A stretch of DNA of 30,856 bases from CAZWRV01 sp964636325 (GTDB lineage Bacteria; Verrucomicrobiota; Lentisphaeria; Victivallales; GWF2-50-93). A program made the translations under genes and the position numbers. The notes beneath the pieces were generated by a model. That model saw only the letters and a program-made list of their open reading frames with translations. It was not told where the DNA came from and made no database searches. This document shows positions 7,840 to 15,188 of this stretch, one piece after another. How positions within the stretch are numbered: position 1 is the first letter of the stretch; each line of letters begins with the position of its first letter. The DNA lies in the NCBI GenBank assembly GCA_964636325.1, contig CAZWRV010000079.1, positions 1 through 30,856 of the forward strand, given 5' to 3'.

Positions 7840-8720
7840 TTCACTAGTATGTTGAAGCCTTTCAGGAGGACGGGACCCAGCAGTATTATGATGACCGCGG
7901 GGAGGATGAAGATGGCGAGGGGGAAGAGTATCTTGACGGGAGCCTCGTTGGCGAGCTTCTCGGCCCTGTTGAACCTCTTCTGCCTGAGCTGGTCGCCCTG
8001 TATCCTCAGTATCTGGCCTATGCTGACGCCGAGCTCGTCGGCCTGGACGACTGAGTTGATGACGGTGGACAGGTCCGGCTGCTGCACCCGCTGTGCGAGC
8101 TCCCTGAGCGCCGTGCGCCTCTGCTTGCCGAGCTGTATCTCGCGGAAGGTGCGCTCCAGTTCCTCCGTGAGCGCATCCTTTCTGCGCCTGGCCAGGATGT
8201 CGCGCAGCGAGGTAAGGAAGTCCTTGCCCGCCTCGATGGAGAGCGTCAGCAGGTCCAGGACGTTCGGCAGCGCCTTCTGTATCTCCAGGTGGCGCCTGCG
8301 GACCACGCCCCTGAGCCAGGAGCGCGGATAGAGTATGAGGAGGATCATCAGGAGGAGCCCGACGCCGGCGAACCTGCCGTATAGGACGAACAGGAGGAGG
8401 ACCACGAGCCCGAGGATGCCGGTCAGCACGTTGACGCAGAGCAGCCTTTCCTCGTCTATTACGTCCTCGTAGCCCGCCATGAGCAGCTGGTTTCTGGTGT
8501 CCTTCCGCATCTTGTTAAGGAGGGGGCTCGCGACGAGGGGCCTGAAGTTCGGTGCCAGCGGCATCAGCAGCTTGAAGAGAAGCGGCAGCTGCTTGGATAT
8601 CTCGCGCCTCTCGATCTCCAGGTCCCTGGCCATCTCCAGGACGAACCATGCCGTGAAGAAGAAGCACGCCCCCGCGCAGAAGGCGGACGAGAAGCTCAGG
8701 AAGATGTCGGCGGGACTCAT
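7836..8720 (-). CDS. tadC: Tad secretion system inner-membrane protein TadC (GspF family)
   Basis: This 294-residue integral membrane protein has hydrophobic segments near the N-terminus (about 7-28), in a central pair (about 95-130) and at the C-terminus (KILFPLAIFILPAVIIILLGPVLL). The cytoplasmic T2SSF domain lies between them, with the family's LPNVLDLLTLSIEAGKDF and QADELGVSIGQILRIQGDQLRQKR blocks. In Tad systems TadB and TadC form the membrane platform that couples the TadA ATPase to pilin assembly. It is separated from tadB by a 205-bp A+T-rich repeat region instead of the tight overlap seen elsewhere in the operon. Confidence 0.88.
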   Translation of the reverse strand: MSPADIFLSFSSAFCAGACFFFTAWFVLEMARDLEIERREISKQLPLLFKLLMPLAPNFRPLVASPLLNKMRKDTRNQLLMAGYEDVIDEERLLCVNVLTGILGLVVLLLFVLYGRFAGVGLLLMILLILYPRSWLRGVVRRRHLEIQKALPNVLDLLTLSIEAGKDFLTSLRDILARRRKDALTEELERTFREIQLGKQRRTALRELAQRVQQPDLSTVINSVVQADELGVSIGQILRIQGDQLRQKRFNRAEKLANEAPVKILFPLAIFILPAVIIILLGPVLLKGFNILVK

Positions 8721-8770
8721 TTGCTAAGCGCCTTTGTATTTGTTTTAGACTTCTATGCTTTAAGCGTTTG

Positions 8771-8910
8771 TAAATTCCAGTTGAACAAGCGCCAAATTCC
8801 AAATAAATTCCAAAAGTCAAAGTTCAAAATCCAAACTCTGAACCGCGTTGTTTGATTTGGGAATTGAAATTCATTTGTGATTTGGAATTTGGATCTTGGA
8901 ATTTGTGCGG
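8771..8910. repeat. A+T-rich AATTCCAAA-type repeat between tadB and tadC
   Basis: The left half is rich in AAATTCCAAA/CAAAGTTCAAA words (8771-8835). The right half carries the complements, TTTGGAATTTGGA and TTGGAATTTG (8871-8906). The two halves can pair into a long imperfect hairpin. The base composition is sharply lower in G+C than the operon around it. No coding sequence is visible. It lies inside the tad transcription unit. Confidence 0.6.
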
Positions 8911-8925
8911 CGGGCGGCGCCCGTC

Positions 8926-9822
8926 TCAGATGTCTATGTTTGTTATCTTCCTTATGACGAGGAATCCGATTATGTCGAGGGCGACGGCCGCGGCTATCAG
9001 CGCTATGCCCATGAGCGAGTTGAAGAACCTGTTCATCATCTCCGGCGCGATCTGGTTCATTACGAGCATGAGGAAGAAGGGCATGATTCCGACGACGATC
9101 GCCTGCAGCCTGCCCTGTGCGGTCAGAGTCTTGAGGCGCAGCGCGATCCTGAGGCGCTCGCGGATCATGGCGGCCAGGCGCTCGAAAATGACGGTCAGCT
9201 CGCCGCCGGTCTGCCGCGCGGTCAGGATGGCTGTGGCTACGAGCTCGAAGTCGTCGCTCTGCAGCCTCCTGTTCATGTTCTCCAGCGCCTTGTCCAGTGA
9301 GACGCCGAGCCTGATCTCCTGCATGAGGAGGCGGAACTCGACCGAGATGGGATGCCTGTTCTCGTCGGCGATGACTTCGATGGCCTGGTTGATGCTGAAT
9401 CCGGCCTTGAGCGAGCTGCTCATCGAGTTTAGCGCATCCTCGAGCTGCTCGTTGAAACGCTCGAGCCGGCGCTTCTTGAGGAACCTCAGGTAGAGCCTCG
9501 GCAGCGGGAAGGTCGCGACGAAGACGATGCACGCCACGAATACGGCCTTGGTCCACGACCATGTCGCCGCGCTCACGGCGAGGAACATCACGGCCGCGAA
9601 GGCCGCCAGCGCCGAGATGGCAAGCGTGAGGTCGAGTATCCTTTCGGGCGGCACCTGCAGGAGGACGTCGTCAAGCTCCGTCGCCGTCTCCTCGATGTAC
9701 CTGTCGCGGTAGCGGGCGGAGACGTAGGAGAAGAAGTCCACGATCACGAACGTCGTGAACACCACCGCCGCCCCGGCGCAGAGGCACGCCAGAAACGTCC
9801 CTGTCTCGGCCGCCGAGTTCAT
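8926..9822 (-). CDS. tadB: Tad secretion system inner-membrane protein TadB (GspF family)
   Basis: The ATG at 9822 overlaps the tadA stop by four bases (ATGA, 9819-9822). The longer open frame upstream is a shadow of tadA. The 298-residue product has an N-terminal membrane segment (about 7-27) and a central pair (about 60-105). The T2SSF domain has LEDALNSMSSSLKAGFSINQAIEVI, LLMQEIRLGVSLDKALENM and ARQTGGELTVIFERLAAMIRERLRI. Two C-terminal membrane segments flank the MMNRFFNS region. It is the partner of TadC in the Tad platform. Confidence 0.88.
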   Translation of the reverse strand: MNSAAETGTFLACLCAGAAVVFTTFVIVDFFSYVSARYRDRYIEETATELDDVLLQVPPERILDLTLAISALAAFAAVMFLAVSAATWSWTKAVFVACIVFVATFPLPRLYLRFLKKRRLERFNEQLEDALNSMSSSLKAGFSINQAIEVIADENRHPISVEFRLLMQEIRLGVSLDKALENMNRRLQSDDFELVATAILTARQTGGELTVIFERLAAMIRERLRIALRLKTLTAQGRLQAIVVGIMPFFLMLVMNQIAPEMMNRFFNSLMGIALIAAAVALDIIGFLVIRKITNIDI

Positions 9823-11594
9823 CCCCTGTAGTCTCCTCTGCCGTCCGCGAACATCTTGATGTCGCAGTCCAGGTTGGCCCTCTGTATCTCCTCCATGAAG
9901 GTCGGGATGTTGCCGCATGCGACATGCTTCCCGAGGATCTTGCCGTCGCGGCTCCAGCCCTCGTGCTTGAAAATGAAGATGTCCTGCATCGTGATCACAT
10001 CGCCCTCCATCTTGACGATCTCGCTGACATTGGTGATCTTCCTGGAGCCGTCCTTGTAGCGGTCGAGCTGTACGACGATCGTGATCGCGGACGCTATCTG
10101 CTCGCGGATCGCCCTGAGCGGAAGGTCGAATCCTGCCATAAGCACCAGTGTTTCCAGACGGGAGAGCGCGTCCCGCGGGGAGTTGGCATGGACGGTCGTC
10201 AGAGAACCGTCATGGCCGGTGTTCATGGCCTGAAGCATGTCCAGGGCCTCGCCGCCGCGGCACTCGCCGACTACAATGCGGTCGGGCCTCATGCGTAGCG
10301 AGTTCCTGACCAGGTCTCGGATGGCGATCTCGCCCTTGCCTTCGATGTTGGGGGGCCTGGCCTCGAGGCGGACCACATGCTCCTGCTTGAGCTGCAGTTC
10401 GGCCGCGTCCTCTATCGTCACAATCCTCTCCCGTTCCGGGAGGAAGGAGCTGACGACGTTGAGCAGAGTGGTCTTTCCGGAGCCGGTTCCGCCAGAAATG
10501 ATGATGTTCTTCCTCACCTTGACGCAGACGTCCAGGAACTTGGCGATGTCGGGGGTGAGAGTTCCGAAGCCGATCAGATCCTTGACCATGTATGGAGTCT
10601 TCGAGAACTTCCTTATCGTTATGGTGGGGCCGACGAGGGAGAGCGGGGGGATGATCGCGTTGACGCGGGAGCCGTCCTTGAGGCGCGCGTCCACCATCGG
10701 CGAGCTCTCGTCGATCCTGCGGCCCAGAGGCGAGACTATCCTCTCTATGGCGGCCAGCACCTGGTTGTCGTCGGCGAACGCCGTGTCGGTCTTGTAGATC
10801 ACACCGCCGCGCTCCACGAAGACCATGTTTGGGCCGTTGACCATCACCTCGGTGATCTCCGGCATGCTGATGAGGTCCTCCAGGGGGCCGAGCCCGATGG
10901 CCTCGTGCACGAGCTCACGCTCGATTACTTCTGGGCCTGCGCCCGGGGGCAGGGGGACAGAGAGCTCCGACAGGATGTCGTGGATGGTGGTCTTGGCCTT
11001 CTCCGCGAGCTCCGCCTCGGATGTTCCCGATAGGGCCATCCTCTTTAGGTTCAGCCTCTTGATCAACTCCATGTGGGCGCGCTTCTTTATCTCCTGCACT
11101 ATGGGGCGGGCGTCCTCCGGGATGCCGGATATCTTCAGGACCGGTATCTTGGAAATCTTACCCGGATGCTTCTGGTCCTCCTTCGCGGTCGACTCTACGG
11201 CCTTGGCTAGGATTGATGACATCTCCTTCTGCCTCTCGGCGTTCACCAGGGCTCTGCTCGTAATCTGCGGCCCCTGCCTGCCGCTGTCGGGGGGCGGGGC
11301 GGCAGGCTCCTTGACCATGATCTTGCATGTGCCGATCGTAATCGTCGATCCTGGAAGCACGTCCACGGGCTCGGACTTGACCTCCGCGCCGTCGACGAAT
11401 GTCCCGTTGCTGCTGCCCAGGTCGCAGACTGTGATGCCACGGTCGCTGACGTTGAGCTGGGCGTGCCTGCCGGAGACTTCCGGCCTGGATATCTGGATGT
11501 GGGACGCCGGGCTGCTGCCTATGCGGTAGACACCTGGCACCAGCTTGAGAGGCATTTCCTTGCCGTCGGCGTACCTTAGTGTCGCGTTAAACAT
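9819..11594 (-). CDS. tadA: FHA-domain-fused Tad ATPase (TadA/CpaF family)
   Basis: This 591-residue cytoplasmic secretion ATPase powers Tad pilus assembly. The N-terminal FHA domain (about 1-95) shows YRIGSSPASHI, SGRHAQL and DLGSSNGTFVDG. The CpaF part follows after a charged linker. It contains LGPLEDLISMPEITEVMVNG, a Walker A GGTGSGKTT (about 368-376), IVTIEDAAELQL, a Walker B region RIVVGECRGGEALDML and the VHANSP histidine box. Typical TadA proteins lack the FHA module, so this one is probably tuned by threonine phosphorylation. The ATG at 11594 is chosen because AGGAG lies about 9 bases upstream; the frame stays open to 11636. It is 10 bp downstream of cpaB and overlaps tadB by four bases. 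Confidence 0.9.
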   Translation of the reverse strand: MFNATLRYADGKEMPLKLVPGVYRIGSSPASHIQISRPEVSGRHAQLNVSDRGITVCDLGSSNGTFVDGAEVKSEPVDVLPGSTITIGTCKIMVKEPAAPPPDSGRQGPQITSRALVNAERQKEMSSILAKAVESTAKEDQKHPGKISKIPVLKISGIPEDARPIVQEIKKRAHMELIKRLNLKRMALSGTSEAELAEKAKTTIHDILSELSVPLPPGAGPEVIERELVHEAIGLGPLEDLISMPEITEVMVNGPNMVFVERGGVIYKTDTAFADDNQVLAAIERIVSPLGRRIDESSPMVDARLKDGSRVNAIIPPLSLVGPTITIRKFSKTPYMVKDLIGFGTLTPDIAKFLDVCVKVRKNIIISGGTGSGKTTLLNVVSSFLPERERIVTIEDAAELQLKQEHVVRLEARPPNIEGKGEIAIRDLVRNSLRMRPDRIVVGECRGGEALDMLQAMNTGHDGSLTTVHANSPRDALSRLETLVLMAGFDLPLRAIREQIASAITIVVQLDRYKDGSRKITNVSEIVKMEGDVITMQDIFIFKHEGWSRDGKILGKHVACGNIPTFMEEIQRANLDCDIKMFADGRGDYRG

Positions 11595-11604
11595 GGGATC
11601 GCTC

Positions 11605-12420
11605 CTACTGCCTCGGGGCGGAGGCTCTTCCTCCACCCTGCTTCATGATGCGTTCGCGTTCTTCGTTGTAGGACTTCAAGTGCTCCTCGAGATATTTGAA
11701 GTTCACGCTCTGGAGATCCTTCTCCACGCTAGTCTCCTCGAAATTCCTCAGGCTCATCACGAGATGCCCCTTCATGCTGGCGAAGATGATCATCTCGACC
11801 TCCTTGGGCGTCAGGCAAAGCGTGACGGTGCCGTAAGACTTCTGGCCGGCGTCCTGCTGCACCCTCGAGTTCGCGAGCTGTGTGCCGGTCGCCAGGACGA
11901 TCACGTTCTGAAGGAGCGTGAGCGTGATCGTGTCCAGCGCCTTGTCTCCGCGCATGTCCGGGAACTTGAACGTGCCCACCAGGTCCACGTGGTGGCCGGG
12001 GCGGACAAGCCCCGTCACCGACGACGTCGCGTCCACCGATATGGATATCGCCCTCATCCCGAAAGGTATCATCCCGGCCAGCCCCTCCTTGCCGCTCCGG
12101 CCCTCCTCCTTCAGGTAGCTCCAGCGGAGTATCTCGTCCTTCTTCACCGTCCGGGACACCGTCCTGCCGACGATGTTGTCCTTCTGGTTCCACTCCACCT
12201 CGTCGGTCTTCTGCAGCACGCCGCGGGGTTCGCTGGTCTCGGCGATGTCCGAAACGGTGATCTTGTCTCCGTCCACCAGATCCTTCTTCAGCTTGACGAA
12301 CATCACGTTGCGGAGCGCTCCGCGGATCCTCTGCTTCTCATACTGAAGCTGGTAGTAGGTCAGTATGAATGCGACTATGCCGAAGAAAAGCGCCGCGACA
12401 ATGAGGAGTTTCTGCTTCAT
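11605..12420 (-). CDS. cpaB: Flp pilus assembly protein CpaB/RcpC
   Basis: This 271-residue protein has an N-terminal membrane anchor (KQKLLIVAALFFGIVAFILTYY, about 2-23). A SAF-like domain follows (VKLKKDLVDGDKITVSDI, IVGRTVSRTVKKDEILRWSYL). The RcpC core is AISISVDATSSVTGLVRPGHHVDLVG, then TLTLLQNVIVLATG and VTLCLTPKEVEMIIFAS. These are the standard CpaB blocks. It is expected at the inner membrane/periplasm, supporting the secretin. The ATG at 12420 has GGAG 6 bases upstream; longer in-frame starts run into the structured leader. It is the first gene of the tad run, but no pilin, prepilin peptidase or CpaC secretin gene is in the window. Confidence 0.85.
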   Translation of the reverse strand: MKQKLLIVAALFFGIVAFILTYYQLQYEKQRIRGALRNVMFVKLKKDLVDGDKITVSDIAETSEPRGVLQKTDEVEWNQKDNIVGRTVSRTVKKDEILRWSYLKEEGRSGKEGLAGMIPFGMRAISISVDATSSVTGLVRPGHHVDLVGTFKFPDMRGDKALDTITLTLLQNVIVLATGTQLANSRVQQDAGQKSYGTVTLCLTPKEVEMIIFASMKGHLVMSLRNFEETSVEKDLQSVNFKYLEEHLKSYNEERERIMKQGGGRASAPRQ

Positions 12421-12493
12421 CTGGTTCTCCGTTGATATTGAAGAGAGTTCCGCATCCAACAGCCAATAACGCGCAGTGGATGCCGTTATTATT

Positions 12494-12582
12494 TCAGATT
12501 TCCCGACCCGCTTACTGTGCAAAAGCTTAAAATGGCTGGAAAAAGCCCATGTGGCTTTTCAGGCGGGGCGCCGGAAATCTGA
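12494..12582 (-). promoter_or_regulatory. Structured leader upstream of cpaB
   Basis: A perfect 10-bp inverted repeat (TCAGATTTCC at 12494-12503, complement at 12573-12582) is extended by CCCGC/GCGGG (12507-12511, 12563-12567). It encloses an internal hairpin AAAAGCC/GGCTTTT near 12541-12559. Closer to cpaB, GCATCCA/TGGATGC forms another stem. It falls in the 278-bp gap before cpaB, so it probably lies in the 5' untranslated region. It does not match a riboswitch class that I know. Confidence 0.4.
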
Positions 12583-12698
12583 ACTGTAATACCTCCCGGA
12601 GGGGCGGTAATTCACCATGTTTTAATTTTCCACGGATCAGGATGCCTGTATTTTAGGAACAAGCTGGAATATACACTGCGGGCGCTTATTTTCCATCC

Positions 12699-13073
12699 TC
12701 ACTTCTTCGCCTGCTTCCTTAGGAAGCTAGGGCAGTCGTCCATGGGTTCCACGTTCTTCCTGTGAAGTTCGCAGCGGTTCATGAAAGGGTGGGAGATGAA
12801 ATGGACGCAGTCACGGCAGAAATGCCTTTCGTCCTCGGAGCTCTTTATCTCGGGCTTCGCCTCCTCTTCGGTGTCGAGAAAGCTGGCGAGCTTCGAAACC
12901 GTCTCCTTCCGGCAGGGCGCCTTCTGGCCGGTCTTCACGTCTTCGATCTTCGCCGAGCACGACGAGCACGCGAGGATGTCGCCCAGCTTTGTCCATCCGT
13001 CCATCAGCGACTTCTTCACGAGGAACGAATTCCGCCCGCAGTGCGGACATTTTATTTCCTGTCCAGGATTCAT
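12699..13073 (-). CDS. Zinc-ribbon protein of unknown function
   Basis: This 124-residue protein has two cysteine clusters. The first is a zinc ribbon with CPHC (C9, C12) and CSSC (C36, C39). The second is CRDC (C86, C89) with C101 and C114, in the form FCRDCVHF, RCELHRK and DDCPSF. A charged linker (EEEAKPEIKSSEDE) joins them. It is likely cytoplasmic and metal-binding; the partner is unknown. The ATG at 13073 is preferred because GGGAG lies about 8 bases upstream, whereas the upstream in-frame ATG at 13091 has none. A 52-nt sequence that recurs at 25158-25209 ends 16 bp before the start. Confidence 0.75.
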   Translation of the reverse strand: MNPGQEIKCPHCGRNSFLVKKSLMDGWTKLGDILACSSCSAKIEDVKTGQKAPCRKETVSKLASFLDTEEEAKPEIKSSEDERHFCRDCVHFISHPFMNRCELHRKNVEPMDDCPSFLRKQAKK

Positions 13074-13089
13074 CTGGAGGCTCCCTGCC

Positions 13090-13141
13090 ATCCCAAATCT
13101 TGCCCGTCAAAATGTAAATTTTCACGCTAAATGAGTATAAA
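13090..13141 (-). repeat. 52-nt repeated leader, copy 1
   Basis: On the minus strand this begins TTTATACTC and ends AAGATTTGGGAT. It matches 25158-25209 at 48 of 52 positions with no gap. It contains a TATACT -10-like hexamer and, 8 bases later, an in-frame GTG that opens a peptide starting MKIYILTGKIWD. It lies directly upstream of the zinc-ribbon gene. Confidence 0.7.
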
Positions 13142-13178
13142 TCCCTGTAATATACGGAGGGAGCGCGCCTATTTCAAT

Positions 13179-14315
13179 TCATCCCGGATTTGGGAGGCTG
13201 CCCGGCGAGTTCGCCTGTTCGCACGCCTTGAAGTAGAGGCGGTCGCACTCCTGGACGGCCAGCATCGTCTTGAAGCTGTCCTCAAGCGGGAGGCGCGGCC
13301 CCTGGCCTTCATGGACGCGGCGGACGAAGTCCTTGAGCATCCCCTCCATGTCATGGTGGCTGGCCATGAACGGAAGATGCTTGTAGTCGATCCGGCGGAT
13401 GATGCGCGGCGCCTGGTCGTCGTCCGGATCGCGGCGGATCACGGTTATCGTGCGCTTCCAGATGTCGATGTGCACGCAGCCCCGGGACGTGTTGAGATAG
13501 ACGCAGAGGCGGTGCCCGTATTCCGTCCAGTCAAGCTCCTGGTCGGGCTTCCCGACGGGCATGGCCGTCGAGCCGTGCGTGTGCATAAGGTGCGCGAAGA
13601 CGCCGTTCTCCATGCGGTACTGTGCGACGACGAAGTCGGCGGTCTTCGGATGGTAGTAGTCCATGGCTCTTGGAGCGGCGGAGATATGGATGTCCGCGAA
13701 CTCACTTGCGGTCCAGAAGCGTATGAGGTCTACGAAGTGGCACAGCTTTTCCGCGAAGATACCTCCGGCCTTTTCCGGATCGAGCCTCCAGCCGTAGCTC
13801 GGGCGGTAGTTGCCCACGGTATATTCGATGTGGATGCTGCGGAGTCCGCCGAGTTCGCCCGACTTGAGTATCTCTCCGGCGTGGGCATAGAGAGGGCTGA
13901 ACCGGTATTCGAAGTCGATCTGAAGCCAGCCCTTGCTCTTCGCGTATGCGGCAAGCACGTCCCTGCACTCCTTCTCGTTGATGCCCATCGGTTTCTCCAT
14001 GAAGACCGGTATGCCGAGCGGTGCAAGCTTCAGTGCCAGCGCGGCATGGGTATGGTTCGGCGTGGCGATGTATGCGCCGACGATGTCTCGGTGGGCGGCG
14101 ACCGCCTCGTCCAGGGAACTGTAGCCCGGCACCTTGAAATGCTCGCATTGCTTTTTTAGGAACTCCGGGTTGATCTCTACGATTGCGCCGTCCATGCCGT
14201 ATTTGCGCCCTGCGGCAATGACGCCCGCCCCCATGCCTCCGCCGACGGCGAGCAGGCGTCGGGAGGCGTTGGACGCCTCTTTCCCGGAAATCTTCCCAGC
14301 CCTTTTCGCGCCCAT
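13179..14315 (-). CDS. Gfo/Idh/MocA family NAD(P)-dependent oxidoreductase
   Basis: This 378-residue protein has an N-terminal Rossmann fold with a slightly unusual nucleotide loop, LLAVGGGMGAG (about 21-31). The family signatures YIATPNHTHAALAL (about 82-95) and VFMEKPMGIN (about 104-113) follow; K108 of the EKP motif is the usual catalytic lysine region. The C-terminal substrate domain has FEYRFSPLYAHAGEI and EKAGGIFAEKLCHFVDLIRFW, with a histidine matching the family's active-site position. Members oxidise or epimerise sugars, inositols or their phosphates; the substrate here is unknown. The ATG at 14315 is taken because GGAG lies 10 bases upstream; the frame extends to 14393. A sugar substrate would fit the carbohydrate locus downstream. 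Confidence 0.85.
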   Translation of the reverse strand: MGAKRAGKISGKEASNASRRLLAVGGGMGAGVIAAGRKYGMDGAIVEINPEFLKKQCEHFKVPGYSSLDEAVAAHRDIVGAYIATPNHTHAALALKLAPLGIPVFMEKPMGINEKECRDVLAAYAKSKGWLQIDFEYRFSPLYAHAGEILKSGELGGLRSIHIEYTVGNYRPSYGWRLDPEKAGGIFAEKLCHFVDLIRFWTASEFADIHISAAPRAMDYYHPKTADFVVAQYRMENGVFAHLMHTHGSTAMPVGKPDQELDWTEYGHRLCVYLNTSRGCVHIDIWKRTITVIRRDPDDDQAPRIIRRIDYKHLPFMASHHDMEGMLKDFVRRVHEGQGPRLPLEDSFKTMLAVQECDRLYFKACEQANSPGSLPNPG

Positions 14316-14380
14316 GATGAAATGTCTCCTATGAATGTTAATCATGTCTCTTAATCGTAATCTTAATCTTGCTCTTAATC

Positions 14381-14522
14381 GAGGCAATTTCAAAATTGCC
14401 TCATCGAGCTGATTTCAATGTTGGAGTTCACGGCTTCAGCGTGTCTTATGAGTTCATTGTCGCACACTAAAGTTGTGAACTCCAACGTATATACCTTGAA
14501 ATCGGAGTTTTGAAATCAGCTC
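14381..14522. repeat. Nested inverted repeats upstream of the Gfo/Idh gene
   Basis: A perfect 10-bp hairpin (14381-14390 with 14393-14402) is followed by a larger two-stem palindrome. Its outer arms of 13 bp are 14406-14418 and 14510-14522 (GAGCTGATTTCAA and complement). Its inner arms of 12 bp are 14420-14431 and 14475-14486 (GTTGGAGTTCAC and complement). The whole can fold as a hairpin of about 117 nt. No reading frame is credible here. Confidence 0.7.
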
Positions 14523-14556
14523 AGTCGAATTGATTCTGTTCGGATGATTCGCATCA

Positions 14557-15059
14557 GGTTTCAGGCCGACAAAACCCCGAGGCTTCGCTCGGGATTCGAC
14601 ACTTCCTGAAACTCGAATATCTTCCTCGCTATCTTCGTCGCCTTCTGGAGGGGTGAGCTGAGCTCAACCGCGGCTCAGCACGGCTTCGCCCTCCATCGAG
14701 TTTTTCATCGAAAAACTGCGAACATCGCAGATGGCACTTCCTGAAACTCGGTAATTCTGCAATTCTGTTACGAATGCGTTCGCATTCTCCCGCCTCTGGC
14801 GGGACAAGTCAGGAGCTTGCCACGCAAGGTGTGGTGCGGTGACAAAAGTCACCGAACTTGAGCGCAGATCTGCTCGTCTGCGCACTCTGGAGATTCGGCC
14901 GCTTTCAGCGGACGAATCGTTAAGAGCCTCAGTTTCAAGATGATAAAACCACGAGCGCTTCGCCTCGGGATTCGGCACTCCTGAAACTCGATCATCTTTG
15001 TCGTTATCTTTCCCGCTATCTTCGTCGTCTTCCGGAGGGTTGAATTCTATCCAACCGTC
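14557..15059. repeat. Hairpin-rich mosaic repeat, copy A
   Basis: Three boxes of about 55-60 nt, each ending CTGAAACTCG, lie at 14557-14615, 14697-14750 and 14929-14990. Each holds an ACAAAAC/AAAACTG-like word followed by a short hairpin (for example CTGCGA/TCGCAG at 14716-14730). Between them are further perfect small hairpins at 14772-14787, 14789-14803, 14838-14853 and 14862-14883. The segment 14557-14750 matches 30545-30757 in order and content. The ATCTTTGTCGTTATCTTT linker also recurs. The gene-free stretch 14316-15188 consists mostly of this and the preceding palindrome. Confidence 0.7.
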
Positions 15060-15156
15060 TTATCTGCATTCCTTGTCTATTGTCTTCGTCTCCGTTCTTC
15101 GTCTTTTATAAAGGGACAAAGATACGAGACGAAAATGGACGACGAAGAGTCCTTCT

Positions 15157-15176
15157 GCGGCGGGAACACCCGCCGC
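15157..15176 (-). terminator. Stem-loop 3' of the LamG/hydrolase gene
   Basis: A perfect 8-bp G+C stem GCGGCGGG/CCCGCCGC with a four-base loop lies 12 bp past the stop at 15189. There is no T-run, so it could be a terminator or an mRNA 3' stabiliser. Confidence 0.4.
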
Positions 15177-15188
15177 CCGCTGGAGCTG

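Noticed and set aside
12421..12698. Known c-di-GMP riboswitch before the pilus operon
   Set aside because: I looked for the conserved core of the GEMM class and did not find it, so only a generic structured leader is reported.
12811..13125. 104-codon frame beginning MKIYILTGKIWD on the minus strand
   Set aside because: After the first dozen codons it overlaps the zinc-ribbon gene out of frame and becomes arginine-rich shadow; only the shared first part is considered in the 52-nt repeat finding.
14664..14978. 104-codon minus-strand frame in the gene-free region
   Set aside because: It runs through the hairpin-rich mosaic repeat; the peptide consists of translated repeats and has no independent support.
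14557..15059. CRISPR array or integron attC array
   Set aside because: The boxes are not evenly spaced and the spacers are related sequences, not unique ones. No cas genes, integrase or gene cassettes lie between them.
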